Shown here: piece after piece, positions 8,976 through 16,830 of the stretch
Position numbering within the stretch: the stretch's first letter is position 1
Layout: every line of letters starts with the position of its first letter
Origin: Ferdinandcohnia humi_A
GTDB lineage: Bacteria; Bacillota; Bacilli; Bacillales; Bacillaceae_L
Reading direction: 5' to 3'
Length of the DNA stretch: 64,000 bases
NCBI GenBank assembly: GCA_047608075.1
Contig: JBLKRX010000005.1
Location: 1 to 64,000, forward strand
Program-made: the position numbers and the translations under genes
Notes under the pieces: model-generated
What the model saw: the letters and a program-made list of their open reading frames with translations, nothing else
Databases searched by the model: none
What the model was told of the DNA's origin: nothing

Positions 8976-9801
8976 ACTGAATGACCCAGAATTTCTTGAG
9001 TATATAAGTTCTACTACATTACATAATCTGGAATTGGAAATTCCAGTGAAGGCAGGCCCCTTTTTACCAACGAACGTTGAGAGAGCTTGGCTTTATCATT
9101 TTCTTCAAACAGAGGAGGCCGATTCCTTCTTTGACTCCGATACAAAGCGGAAACTGGTGGAGCTTTTAACAGATCAACACACCCAACTTCATTTAAGCAA
9201 TTTTATTATCGAAAAAGGAAAGCCTAATGTTCCGCATTCGGTCACTCCACTCGTAAAAAAACTGCGTTCGTTAATTAGTGATCAGAAAGGGATGACGATC
9301 TCTTACTCTACCAAAAATGGAGAATATTTTAAAGAAATCGGGATTCCTTATAGACTCATGTATAATATCGCGAAGAAAAACTGGTATCTTTGGTGGCTGC
9401 GCGGCTCCCATGAAGTACCAAGTACGCAAAGAAGAAGATTGACTCCACTCCTACAAATATCAGATGTAAGCAGGGCTGAGTTAAATATCAAGCCATATGA
9501 AGAGGAATTGGAACAGCTCCTACCTAAGTATGAGGATAAGAAAACCGTAACACTTTTATGGAAGCCTCTTTTCGAAAATATGGACGTACAGCGGTTGTTT
9601 CATGCATTTTCTTCATTTGAGAAAGAGATTGAGCAAGCAGAGGGTAGCTATCAATTGCATGTCCATTACTATCCAGAGGAAGAGAAATATTTACTTACGA
9701 AAATCAGACTTTTTGGACCACATGTGCTTATCCAAGCACCAGAATCCTTAAGAAATGAGTTTATTGCTGCCGCTAAAAGAGCGTTAGAGAATTATAAATA
9801 G
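8959..9801 (+). CDS. WYL-domain protein (second of a pair)
   Basis: About 280 residues. A WYL-like core is seen around residues 105-170 (MTISYSTKNGE, then KKNWYLWWLRG, then RRRLTPLLQI) followed by a C-terminal extension resembling that of its upstream partner. No obvious helix-turn-helix is visible, so it may act as a heterodimer partner of the first protein, much as PafB and PafC do. The start is uncertain: ATG 8959 overlaps the preceding gene and has GGAAGGCGG about 13 bases upstream; ATG 8932 in the same frame is an alternative. Confidence 0.75.
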   Translation: MNLVNKLNDPEFLEYISSTTLHNLELEIPVKAGPFLPTNVERAWLYHFLQTEEADSFFDSDTKRKLVELLTDQHTQLHLSNFIIEKGKPNVPHSVTPLVKKLRSLISDQKGMTISYSTKNGEYFKEIGIPYRLMYNIAKKNWYLWWLRGSHEVPSTQRRRLTPLLQISDVSRAELNIKPYEEELEQLLPKYEDKKTVTLLWKPLFENMDVQRLFHAFSSFEKEIEQAEGSYQLHVHYYPEEEKYLLTKIRLFGPHVLIQAPESLRNEFIAAAKRALENYK

Positions 9802-9803
9802 AA

Positions 9804-9846
9804 AAGAGCAAGAACCGGGTAAGTGTTTACCAGTGTTCTTGCTCTT
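9804..9846. terminator. Hairpin between convergent WYL and HEPN genes
   Basis: A 12-bp perfect stem, AAGAGCAAGAAC at 9804-9815 and GTTCTTGCTCTT at 9835-9846, with a smaller nested stem in the loop. It lies right after the second WYL gene and 65 bases from the end of the TPR/HEPN gene. The U-tract on either strand is weak. Confidence 0.65.
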
Positions 9847-9911
9847 ACCATTTACTAAAACAGGTCTTTACTAGCTAGAAACCGTCCTGAAAATTGAAAA
9901 AATGCTACAGC

Positions 9912-12095
9912 CTAATTCCTAAAAGATTTCAATAAATCCTTCATTAATTTATTAAAGTCCTCACGTACCTTTTCAACTTGACTTGCGGATAAATTGTTTT
10001 TATGGCTGCACTTGTTGCGGTGATTGTTTGTAAAATTCGCGCATTGCTTAGACAGATTAAAACGTTTATTCTGATATTTTGGATGTATCGGATCCTTCTC
10101 ATCGACATATCCATCTAAATCCGATTTATAATTCCGAATGAAGTCATAATAACTGCCAAGTGTTAACTTATAATAGCGATCTGAAATTCCTATTTTGACC
10201 GGTTTGTCATAAGCGAATACTAGTTTTACTTTTTTTGTGTTACGATCGTATTGAATCATGTTTATCCCATTTGATAATTCTCCGATTTTTTTCGCCAACG
10301 TAATCTCTAACGTTTTAAAATATGAAACCACAATAAAGGTTGCATCTAATCCTTGAATGGTATGTTTTTTGAAGAAGTCCTTATAGTTACGGTAGAGCCA
10401 TTCTCCAGTAGCCCACACATCTATGATTCTTGCCATATTTATAATATCTTCATCCTCGGCAAAATCCGATTTAATCTGTTGGTCCGATTTCAAATCGAAT
10501 TGTTTGAAGCTTTCAAAAACTTCAGGTGAAAGCAGTTCCCTTAGTAATTCATGGCGTTTTTCCCAATCGGAAAAATGTTTGGTGGCCACTTCGGTTAAAA
10601 GAGAATACTGTGTGAATCGTGTGTCAACATAGCTCTTCCACCCATCAATAGATTGATTTATCTTTTCCACCTTTTCATCCATGTTTCGCATAAATTCCTC
10701 AAGGGTTACCTCTACATTACCCATTCTAACTTTGAGATCGTTTACACTGTTTCCGAGGTTGTCCACTCGCTTCGAGATATCCTTGCTTTTTGCTTTCAAT
10801 CTATTCAATTCCTCACGCAGCTCATTATTAGCTTGGAAAATTGCTTTATTTTCTTCTTCTAATCTAGCGATTCGTTTGATAATCTCTTTTTCTAATCTAA
10901 TATTTTCCTCACGTTCCCCTAGTTTCAGCCTAAGGTCTGCAAGTTGAGGGTGAATATAACCAAAGGCAGTGGCTCTTTCAACCATAAGGTGTGCTTTATC
11001 ATCATTTTTTAGATGATAATAGCAATATGCTTTTGTTTTATAAAAGGTTGAAAACAAACGCTGGAAGAACTGAATCGTCTTCTCTCGATGCACTTTCTTT
11101 TTCTTTTCATCCAAGTCAGCTGTTATTTCAATTAGTAGTTTTCCGCTTGTCACCGAAGCTCGTATATCTTTTTCGGATTCAAAAGAAAATTGGGAGATAT
11201 ACGTATTAATGACATCGATTGCCTGCTGATAGTCCTGAGCTAAAAAATATAGATTTGCTAAGTCTGAAACATAGAAATCCTTTTCGTTAAACAGATAATA
11301 CTTATTATTTATGTTTATTTCCTTTTTTCTGCCTTCCCATGTCCTATCAACAAGCTTTTTATAGTAAAGTATCGTATCCTGAAGTAACACTATATGATTA
11401 CATTCATTAGGATTAACCATTTTGTAGTAACTAGTCGCAATCGCTTCAACGATTTCCCCGTTGTTAGGGTCCAATTTATTTGCCTTTTCATAGTTAGCGA
11501 TTGCTTTTTCAGTGTTATTAAGCTCTTGATAACAATGTCCTAACACAAGATACGTTTCAGCATACATACCTTTTGCTTTTTCTAGTTGGGAAATGGCAAT
11601 TTCATAGTTTTTGGCAAAATAAAAAACTTTCCCTAGTTTTCTAGATAATTGTGCCGTAGGTTTAAGGAGTTCAGCCTTTTCATAGTAGTCTATGGCCATT
11701 ACGTAGCTTTGATATTCCGTAAATTTATCGCCTATCGCTTCAAAAATAAAAGCATCCTCAAATCCCATTTGTGAAAGCATTATCTTCATTTTCGCAGCTA
11801 ACGTCTCGAGTTTATGTGAATAGACAAAAAAACCATTATATTCATACCACAGAAAAGCTGTGTGAAGAGGTAAGGATGTACGAATCGAAAAAATCTCTTT
11901 TACTGGCCGAACAAGGCTTTCACATTGGAGGCAGGGAAGCTCGTCATATGTAAATTCATCTGGATTTTGTAAACTTAGCTGTCCTCCCGTTTGAAAAGTA
12001 ATACAACTCTTTTCCGAAACAAGTTGATTTTTTACTAGGCAGTGATAATTCTGTAGCTGTTTCTTTGTTTTTTTAGTATTTGACTTCGACTTCAT
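9912..12095 (-). CDS. TPR and coiled-coil protein with C-terminal HEPN-like motif
   Basis: A 727-residue protein, last in a five-gene minus-strand operon. It has four cysteines near the N-terminus (C19, C31, C55-x2-C58) that could bind zinc, TPR-like helical repeats at about 115-300 (for example AIANYEKANKLDPNNGE), a long coiled coil at about 395-485, and a helical C-terminal domain from about 545. That domain ends with R693-N-x3-H698, the R-x4-H arrangement with Asn after Arg that marks HEPN RNases, followed by a final amphipathic helix. I therefore suspect an RNA-cleaving or RNA-binding effector. The HEPN call rests on this motif and predicted helicity only. The gene starts 11 bases after the upstream membrane protein gene. 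Confidence 0.7.
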   Translation of the reverse strand: MKSKSNTKKTKKQLQNYHCLVKNQLVSEKSCITFQTGGQLSLQNPDEFTYDELPCLQCESLVRPVKEIFSIRTSLPLHTAFLWYEYNGFFVYSHKLETLAAKMKIMLSQMGFEDAFIFEAIGDKFTEYQSYVMAIDYYEKAELLKPTAQLSRKLGKVFYFAKNYEIAISQLEKAKGMYAETYLVLGHCYQELNNTEKAIANYEKANKLDPNNGEIVEAIATSYYKMVNPNECNHIVLLQDTILYYKKLVDRTWEGRKKEININNKYYLFNEKDFYVSDLANLYFLAQDYQQAIDVINTYISQFSFESEKDIRASVTSGKLLIEITADLDEKKKKVHREKTIQFFQRLFSTFYKTKAYCYYHLKNDDKAHLMVERATAFGYIHPQLADLRLKLGEREENIRLEKEIIKRIARLEEENKAIFQANNELREELNRLKAKSKDISKRVDNLGNSVNDLKVRMGNVEVTLEEFMRNMDEKVEKINQSIDGWKSYVDTRFTQYSLLTEVATKHFSDWEKRHELLRELLSPEVFESFKQFDLKSDQQIKSDFAEDEDIINMARIIDVWATGEWLYRNYKDFFKKHTIQGLDATFIVVSYFKTLEITLAKKIGELSNGINMIQYDRNTKKVKLVFAYDKPVKIGISDRYYKLTLGSYYDFIRNYKSDLDGYVDEKDPIHPKYQNKRFNLSKQCANFTNNHRNKCSHKNNLSASQVEKVREDFNKLMKDLLKSFRN

Positions 12096-12106
12096 ATGTG
12101 TACCCC

Positions 12107-12628
12107 CTATGAATTTGGTACTATATTACCATACTTTTCTATTATACTTCTCCCTCTATCAATAAAAAAGCGGCTATATCCATAGACAAAACCAAGGACA
12201 ATCCATGACCCAAGCATAAGCCAAAGTAATAAATTTTCGCGGAAAGAAAGAGTTGGAAGGGTAATCTCAGTGACTATATACATATAAATGGCAAGGGTAA
12301 TGAGTGCAAAGATTATGACCCTACTGATACGAGCCTTTGCCTCTTTTACAGTAAAGAGAGTTTCTAATTGTATTTTTCCTCGGACAATTTTCTTAACACA
12401 TCTACTCATTGTCCATGCGCTATATACCTGAAACAAAACTAAAAATGCTAGCAAACCTGCAATACTATTGATAATTATAAGTGTTACGGTACTCGGCTCA
12501 TAATAGATGGTAAGAAATATTCCAAATAAATAAAGAAGGTAAGGAAAAAACGCTCGAATATAAAAAGAAATAGCAATTTCAAACAGACGTCGAATATCCC
12601 AGGCAGATAACGAAAAACCAGCTGACAT
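12107..12628 (-). CDS. Four-helix membrane protein of the PIN/HEPN operon
   Basis: A 173-residue integral membrane protein with two pairs of hydrophobic helices (about 22-43 and 50-68, then 101-121 and 134-155) separated by a charged segment that includes KIVRGKIQLETL. No family is recognised. The frame is open up to 12784, but the upstream part is translated R2 repeat; ATG 12628 with AAAGGGG upstream is the true start. It sits between the PIN gene and the TPR/HEPN gene, so it may anchor or regulate one of them. Confidence 0.7.
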   Translation of the reverse strand: MSAGFSLSAWDIRRLFEIAISFYIRAFFPYLLYLFGIFLTIYYEPSTVTLIIINSIAGLLAFLVLFQVYSAWTMSRCVKKIVRGKIQLETLFTVKEAKARISRVIIFALITLAIYMYIVTEITLPTLSFRENLLLWLMLGSWIVLGFVYGYSRFFIDRGRSIIEKYGNIVPNS

Positions 12629-12655
12629 TTTTATGCCCCTTTCACTTATAGATGT

Positions 12656-12783
12656 ACCAGGGGGACGGTTCTTCCGGTCCTTTTTTACGGATAACAAATA
12701 ACTATTAATAAAACCCCCGCAACATACAGATTCATGAGAACCAAGAGAACCGTCCCCGTGGCCTCCCCGTGGCCCCCGGACCA
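12656..12783. repeat. Dispersed repeat family R2, copy 2 (inside operon)
   Basis: It begins TACCAGGGGGACGGTTCT like the other two copies and ends with an inverted GAACCGTCCCC block plus two CCCCGTGGCC-like blocks. It occupies exactly the gap between the PIN gene stop (12784) and the ribosome binding site of the next gene, so it was inserted or has expanded inside the operon. Confidence 0.8.
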
Positions 12784-13857
12784 CTAATTGGAATTAAAAA
12801 GGTCAATTTCTCTTAGCTGCAGAATAGGAAGGTGGACCTTTGCGCTTCCGATAAAGTTGTTATCATCCGAAAGAATGACCAGCTCTTTTCCACTCTGCTG
12901 CTCATATAGGTAATCAGCGATAATTTCATCATCTGCAACACCTATTTGAAGATTGTTTTTTTGTAGGAACTTCCCATCCCACTTACTAACAACAAATCGA
13001 TAGTTTTCGAGGCTGATTAAACGTCGGATTGCTTCACGTGCACGGAATGCCTTCTGTTGGTCAGCGCTCGTTTTGTTTTTGTCCCATTCCTGCTGTACTC
13101 GTTTACTAATCAAGATCCCACGCTCCTGAAGTGCCTGAACAAGATACTGGTCACATTTCATTAAAACATTCGTATCGATTGCAATTTCCACTTCAAGCGG
13201 TACTTGATAAATTTGATTTAAGTTATATTCCACAACCTTTAACCTGCGAGCAAGATACTGCTCATGTTCCTTGATGCGGACCTTTCTCTTTTGGATTGCA
13301 TGGAGAATAAGCTTTGCTTTTTGCTGCTGTTCCTGTTTTTTCTTTATAAGTAGCTGAAGCGCTTGAATTGATTCCTGTTGTTTGTAATATAGCTCGAATA
13401 CCTCATTCTTCAATTGTTTGACTTCACCGTTCAAGTTGTCTCTCTCCTTGAAAAAACGTAACAACCTCCCCATTCTATATACAGCCCAGACACGGCTCGT
13501 GATCAAGAACAGTGCGAGTGTCGCTAGGATTAACAAAAACAAAGCGTCCCAATAAATTGGAACTTCAATAAAATAAAGAAGATTACATGTAAAATAAAAG
13601 TGAACAAGAATAAGTGGAATGTGTAGGCTCCCTTTCACTTGATGTTCTCCTATATGGCCATGAAGTGCACGGATAAATGCTACTTCAGTAATAAAGAGTG
13701 CATCTGCTATCTTCGAAACCGGATGATACCCCTGTGGATTTGGGTCTGTAGCTACCTTTTCCTGGTATTGGATAGTCCTTGTAAAGTACAAGTGAGCTAA
13801 AATAAGTACGACTATTATACTACTGAAAACTACAAACATATCTAGTAATACCTGCAT
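12784..13857 (-). CDS. Membrane-anchored PIN-domain nuclease
   Basis: A 357-residue protein with N-terminal membrane helices (about 5-23, 80-98 and 102-120), a Lys/Gln-rich coiled coil (about 140-215) and a C-terminal PIN domain (about 223-350). PIN domains are metal-dependent RNases. The acidic active-site residues are visible: D228 in IAIDTNVLM, E257 in RVQQEWDK, D309/D310 in GVADDEI and D331/D332 in ILSDDNNF. The catalytic set looks intact. ATG 13857 is chosen because AAGGAG lies eight bases upstream; a GTG three codons earlier overlaps the site. It follows the broken coiled-coil gene by 57 bases. Unlike YacL-type PIN proteins there is no TRAM domain. Confidence 0.85.
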   Translation of the reverse strand: MQVLLDMFVVFSSIIVVLILAHLYFTRTIQYQEKVATDPNPQGYHPVSKIADALFITEVAFIRALHGHIGEHQVKGSLHIPLILVHFYFTCNLLYFIEVPIYWDALFLLILATLALFLITSRVWAVYRMGRLLRFFKERDNLNGEVKQLKNEVFELYYKQQESIQALQLLIKKKQEQQQKAKLILHAIQKRKVRIKEHEQYLARRLKVVEYNLNQIYQVPLEVEIAIDTNVLMKCDQYLVQALQERGILISKRVQQEWDKNKTSADQQKAFRAREAIRRLISLENYRFVVSKWDGKFLQKNNLQIGVADDEIIADYLYEQQSGKELVILSDDNNFIGSAKVHLPILQLREIDLFNSN

Positions 13858-13914
13858 ATTTTTCACTCCTTTAGGTGCCTAAATTCCTTCTCTCAAAACA
13901 TCATTTATGTATTG

Positions 13915-14268
13915 TTATGATGTTTGTTTAAGTTCATATTGATAAAATTCAACTGCCTCTTGTTCGGTCACAGTAATATCAAGGATTTCTTGTTCTTCTT
14001 TCTCCATGCCTTCCAGCTGTACTTCTAAAGCTAGTTGTTTTTCGGTAAGTTCTACAATTTGCTCTTCTAGTTGATGGTACAATTACTGTTTTTGAATGAG
14101 CTCTGTCTTACTAGTTGTGACCTCTTTTTCAAGCTTCGCGATTAATTGCCTTTTTGATTCAAGAGTTTCTTTCAAATAGAGATCATCCTCCGTGTTTGGT
14201 TTTCTCAATAGATAAATATAAATTACATAAACTACAACCGTTATTATAAGAACAATGAATGAGCTCAT
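13915..14268 (-). pseudogene. Small membrane coiled-coil gene interrupted by an in-frame stop
   Basis: The reading frame starts at ATG 14268 (AAAAGGAGTGGAACT upstream), encodes a membrane helix (residues 4-21) and a coiled coil, and meets TAA at 14083-14085 after 61 residues. The same frame then continues for 55 further codons of the same Glu/Gln/Leu-rich coiled-coil composition to TAA at 13915-13917. The intact product would be about 117 residues. The start overlaps the stop of the upstream methyltransferase-like gene (ATGA), indicating translational coupling. A point mutation, a sequencing error or stop-codon readthrough would all fit; the short form might still be made. Confidence 0.8.
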
Positions 14269-15434
14269 AGTTCCACTCCTTTTCTTAATAGATAGGCGTG
14301 CCACTTTGTTGGGGTGTTGGTTAAATTGTCTTTCCAAGCCTTTATCAGCTTTAGACTTGAATTTGATAAAGAGCTCATAAGCTTATCAACTTCTGAAAAT
14401 GGGCACATAATAAGAAAATGTCCATTCGGTTGTAAGATATAGGCTATTATTTCTAAGAGGCGTGCCCAATTGTACTGCTTATCTGTTGGTGGATAATGTG
14501 TGACAACCAGAGCATAGTAATCCTTGAGCAGCAACTCCTGCTCAATCTGATAGTTAATAGAGATACCTTGTATCCCGGTTAGGATTCGTAACAGCCATAG
14601 CTGTTGTGACAGCCGATAATCTGCTTCAACTGCGACAAGCCTTGTTACTTGTTGTTGCAAAGAAGCGTGTGCGAGAAACGCTCCATATCCTGCCGATAGA
14701 TCCAATACGTTTCCCGTCAGAATGTTTGATTTCGAAAGCTCATTTATAATGTCCTCTAAGGCATAGCCAGGGAACATGGTTAGCTGTAAATCTTGATTAA
14801 TTCTTTCCGCTGTTAGCTTTAGGTAAGAGACAGCCAATGTTGGCGACTTAGCAGGAAGTGCGGAGAGATGGTGAACAATCGTTGCAACCACTTCATCATC
14901 AAGTTTATGACATACTTCTTTGTCAACAAGCATTGCACGATTACAAAGCTCGATGAACCTTTCCTTTGTGTTGGCCATTGCCCAATTATTCTTTTCATGA
15001 CATTCAAACGCATACGAATGAGCTAATAGGCTTAAGTCTAAAATTCCTTTTAGCTGTTGCGGCGTAAACCTATATTTCACCAGGTCTGAAAATAAAGTTA
15101 ATAACACCATATTGATAGTAGCCTCTGTTTGAAAGGTCATTTGATGTGTTTTGAATTGTGGTATCTCAGTGGCTGTGAGATCGTTCCCTTGCAACCAAAT
15201 CCATTCACCCGATGCAATTGCAATTGCCACATATTTTGGTTTCAGTTGTTTTACTATAGCTCGAAGCACATGTAAGTTATTACTTTCAGTGACCACAACT
15301 TCGATTACAGAATCGCCTTTACTGCTTGAACTGTACCCTACGTAATAGGGAAATTCCGTTCCACCCCAATGACTAACAGCCTTCCTTGTCCAAATACAAC
15401 CCATTTCTATTAATCTTGTTTCAATCAAACCCAT
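14265..15434 (-). CDS. Degenerate N6-adenine methyltransferase-like protein
   Basis: A 389-residue protein, first gene of the PIN/HEPN operon. The C-terminal half has a Rossmann SAM-binding motif I (NVLDLSAGYGAFL at 242-254) and an acidic strand (VAVEAD at 267-272). The expected catalytic NPPY/F motif is replaced by THYPP at 312-316. The N-terminal 90 residues resemble an HSDR_N/PD-(D/E)XK-like fold (KGDSVIEVVV, then KQLKPKYVAIA, then GEWIW), but the catalytic lysine of the EVK motif is missing. Both signs suggest a binding or sensing role rather than DNA modification. AGGGGGAAG precedes the ATG. The fold assignment is moderately sure, loss of catalysis is inferred. Confidence 0.7.
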   Translation of the reverse strand: MGLIETRLIEMGCIWTRKAVSHWGGTEFPYYVGYSSSSKGDSVIEVVVTESNNLHVLRAIVKQLKPKYVAIAIASGEWIWLQGNDLTATEIPQFKTHQMTFQTEATINMVLLTLFSDLVKYRFTPQQLKGILDLSLLAHSYAFECHEKNNWAMANTKERFIELCNRAMLVDKEVCHKLDDEVVATIVHHLSALPAKSPTLAVSYLKLTAERINQDLQLTMFPGYALEDIINELSKSNILTGNVLDLSAGYGAFLAHASLQQQVTRLVAVEADYRLSQQLWLLRILTGIQGISINYQIEQELLLKDYYALVVTHYPPTDKQYNWARLLEIIAYILQPNGHFLIMCPFSEVDKLMSSLSNSSLKLIKAWKDNLTNTPTKWHAYLLRKGVEL

Positions 15435-15529
15435 ATAATCTTCCCCCTCGTTGTTTCGTTACTTTCACTATAAGCCACAAAGCATTTTCTACCTATGACA
15501 TTCCATGTACAGTTTTGAAAAACAGGAAG

Positions 15530-15601
15530 ACCAGGGGGACGGTTCTCTCGGTTCTTTTTTGGGGCGGGCGAACCAAGGGACGGTTCTTCTGGTACATTTT
15601 T
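15530..15601. repeat. Dispersed repeat family R2, copy 3
   Basis: It has the same start (ACCAGGGGGACGGTTCT) and end (CTTCTGGTACATTTTT) as copy 1 at 6674-6751, differing only in the central 11-17 bases. It lies in the 330-bp gap between the operon start and truA. With copy 1 it brackets the WYL/PIN/HEPN block as direct repeats. Confidence 0.85.
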
Positions 15602-15765
15602 CGCGAACCACACGGGTATTCCATCCATTTTTCATGTTACTTTACTCTCTTCTTCATTAATGAGTAGCTTTTCTATTTCAAGCGGCTATTCTTTTTATAA
15701 TGTATAATTTAGGGAAGAATGGTAAGAGAAGTTCTAGATTAAGTTAAATTGGAAAGGTGTACAGA

Positions 15766-16506
15766 ATGAAAAATTTCAAATTAACGATTCAATATGATGG
15801 TGGCCGTTACAAGGGATGGCAACGGCAAAGTGGAAATAATGACACTACCGTTCAAGGAAAAATTGAAAATGTATTAACTGAAATGGTAGGTAAAAATGTC
15901 GAAATCATTGGCTGTAGTAGGACAGATGCAGGGGTACATGCACTATGCCAAATTGCTAATTTTAAAACAACTAAGGATTTTACAGAAACAGAGGTCATGA
16001 CCTATCTTAATAGGTATCTACCCCAGGACATTAGTATTATAGACGTAACAATTGTTCCAGAGCGCTTCCACGCACGATATAACGCAAAGGATAAAACATA
16101 TCTCTATAAAATTTGGAACAAGGAATATACGAATCCTTTCATGAGGAAATATAGCATGCATGTAGAGAAGAAATTGCTTCTTGATAAGATGCGGAATGCT
16201 AGTCAATATTTTATTGGTAGCCATGATTTTACTTCCTATTCAAATGCTAAATCGAAGAAAAAATCTATGGTACGTGAAATATACTCAATTACCATCGATG
16301 AAAATGAAGGGTTTATAGAAATTAGAATTCGTGGCAATGGGTTTCTTTATAATATGGTAAGAAAGATTGTAGGAACATTAATCGAGGTCGGTTTAGGTGA
16401 GAAGGAAGCCGAAACCATACCTAGCATTATAGAATCGAAAGAGAGAGTTCAGACTGGGAGAATGGCCGAGGCTGAAGGATTATATCTTGAAAAAATCGAA
16501 TTTTAA
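15766..16506 (+). CDS. truA: tRNA pseudouridine(38-40) synthase TruA
   Basis: A 246-residue enzyme that isomerises uridines 38-40 in the anticodon arm of tRNAs. The catalytic aspartate is D54 in CSRTDAGVHA; the N-terminal LTIQYDGGRYKGWQRQ and C-terminal GNGFLYNMVRKIVGT segments are family hallmarks. The ATG at 15766 is supported by AAAGGTG; a GTG three codons upstream is in frame. It stands alone instead of following ecfA/ecfT and rpl genes as the usual Bacillus truA does, so it is probably a second paralogue. Confidence 0.95.
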   Translation: MKNFKLTIQYDGGRYKGWQRQSGNNDTTVQGKIENVLTEMVGKNVEIIGCSRTDAGVHALCQIANFKTTKDFTETEVMTYLNRYLPQDISIIDVTIVPERFHARYNAKDKTYLYKIWNKEYTNPFMRKYSMHVEKKLLLDKMRNASQYFIGSHDFTSYSNAKSKKKSMVREIYSITIDENEGFIEIRIRGNGFLYNMVRKIVGTLIEVGLGEKEAETIPSIIESKERVQTGRMAEAEGLYLEKIEF

Positions 16507-16640
16507 AGGAGTTACTATAGGGTAAGAGGTTCCTCTTGCTTCTCCTTCCCCATAATCTTTTCATGAAAACATCCTACCATAGTTTACAATCTTTACTGTT
16601 TAAAGCCTAATGAATATCTACATAAAGTCCATATAAAACA

Positions 16641-16675
16641 AGCCTTCCGATAAATTCAACAATTTACCGAAAGGC
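16641..16675 (-). terminator. Probable terminator of the phn operon
   Basis: An imperfect 15-bp hairpin (GCCTTCCGATAAATT and AATTTACCGAAAGGC) lies 155 bases downstream of the last phn gene and is followed on the minus strand by CTTGTTTTAT. The rest of the 16507-16830 gap is AT-rich and shows no gene. Confidence 0.6.
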
Positions 16676-16830
16676 CTCTCTCAAAGAATCACTTACCAAA
16701 AGTATAAACGAAAATATCAAAATAAAGGGAATAAACAACAGTTACACCCTTTAATTAGTACTACCCATTTAATAACTTTATAGAATATAAATTGGGTAAA
16801 GACACTCGAACCTTATTCTTATTTTTAAAT

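Noticed and set aside
12629..12784. N-terminal 52 codons of an extended frame for the four-helix membrane protein
   Set aside because: This part is translated R2 repeat; the AAAGGGG site and ATG at 12628 give a better start.
14083..14085. Programmed recoding (readthrough) of TAA
   Set aside because: No structured element or conserved context was seen; a nonsense mutation or sequence error is simpler, though not excluded.
15386..15667. Frames over the R2 repeat upstream of truA on both strands
   Set aside because: They are translations of the repeat and occur at other R2 copies as well.
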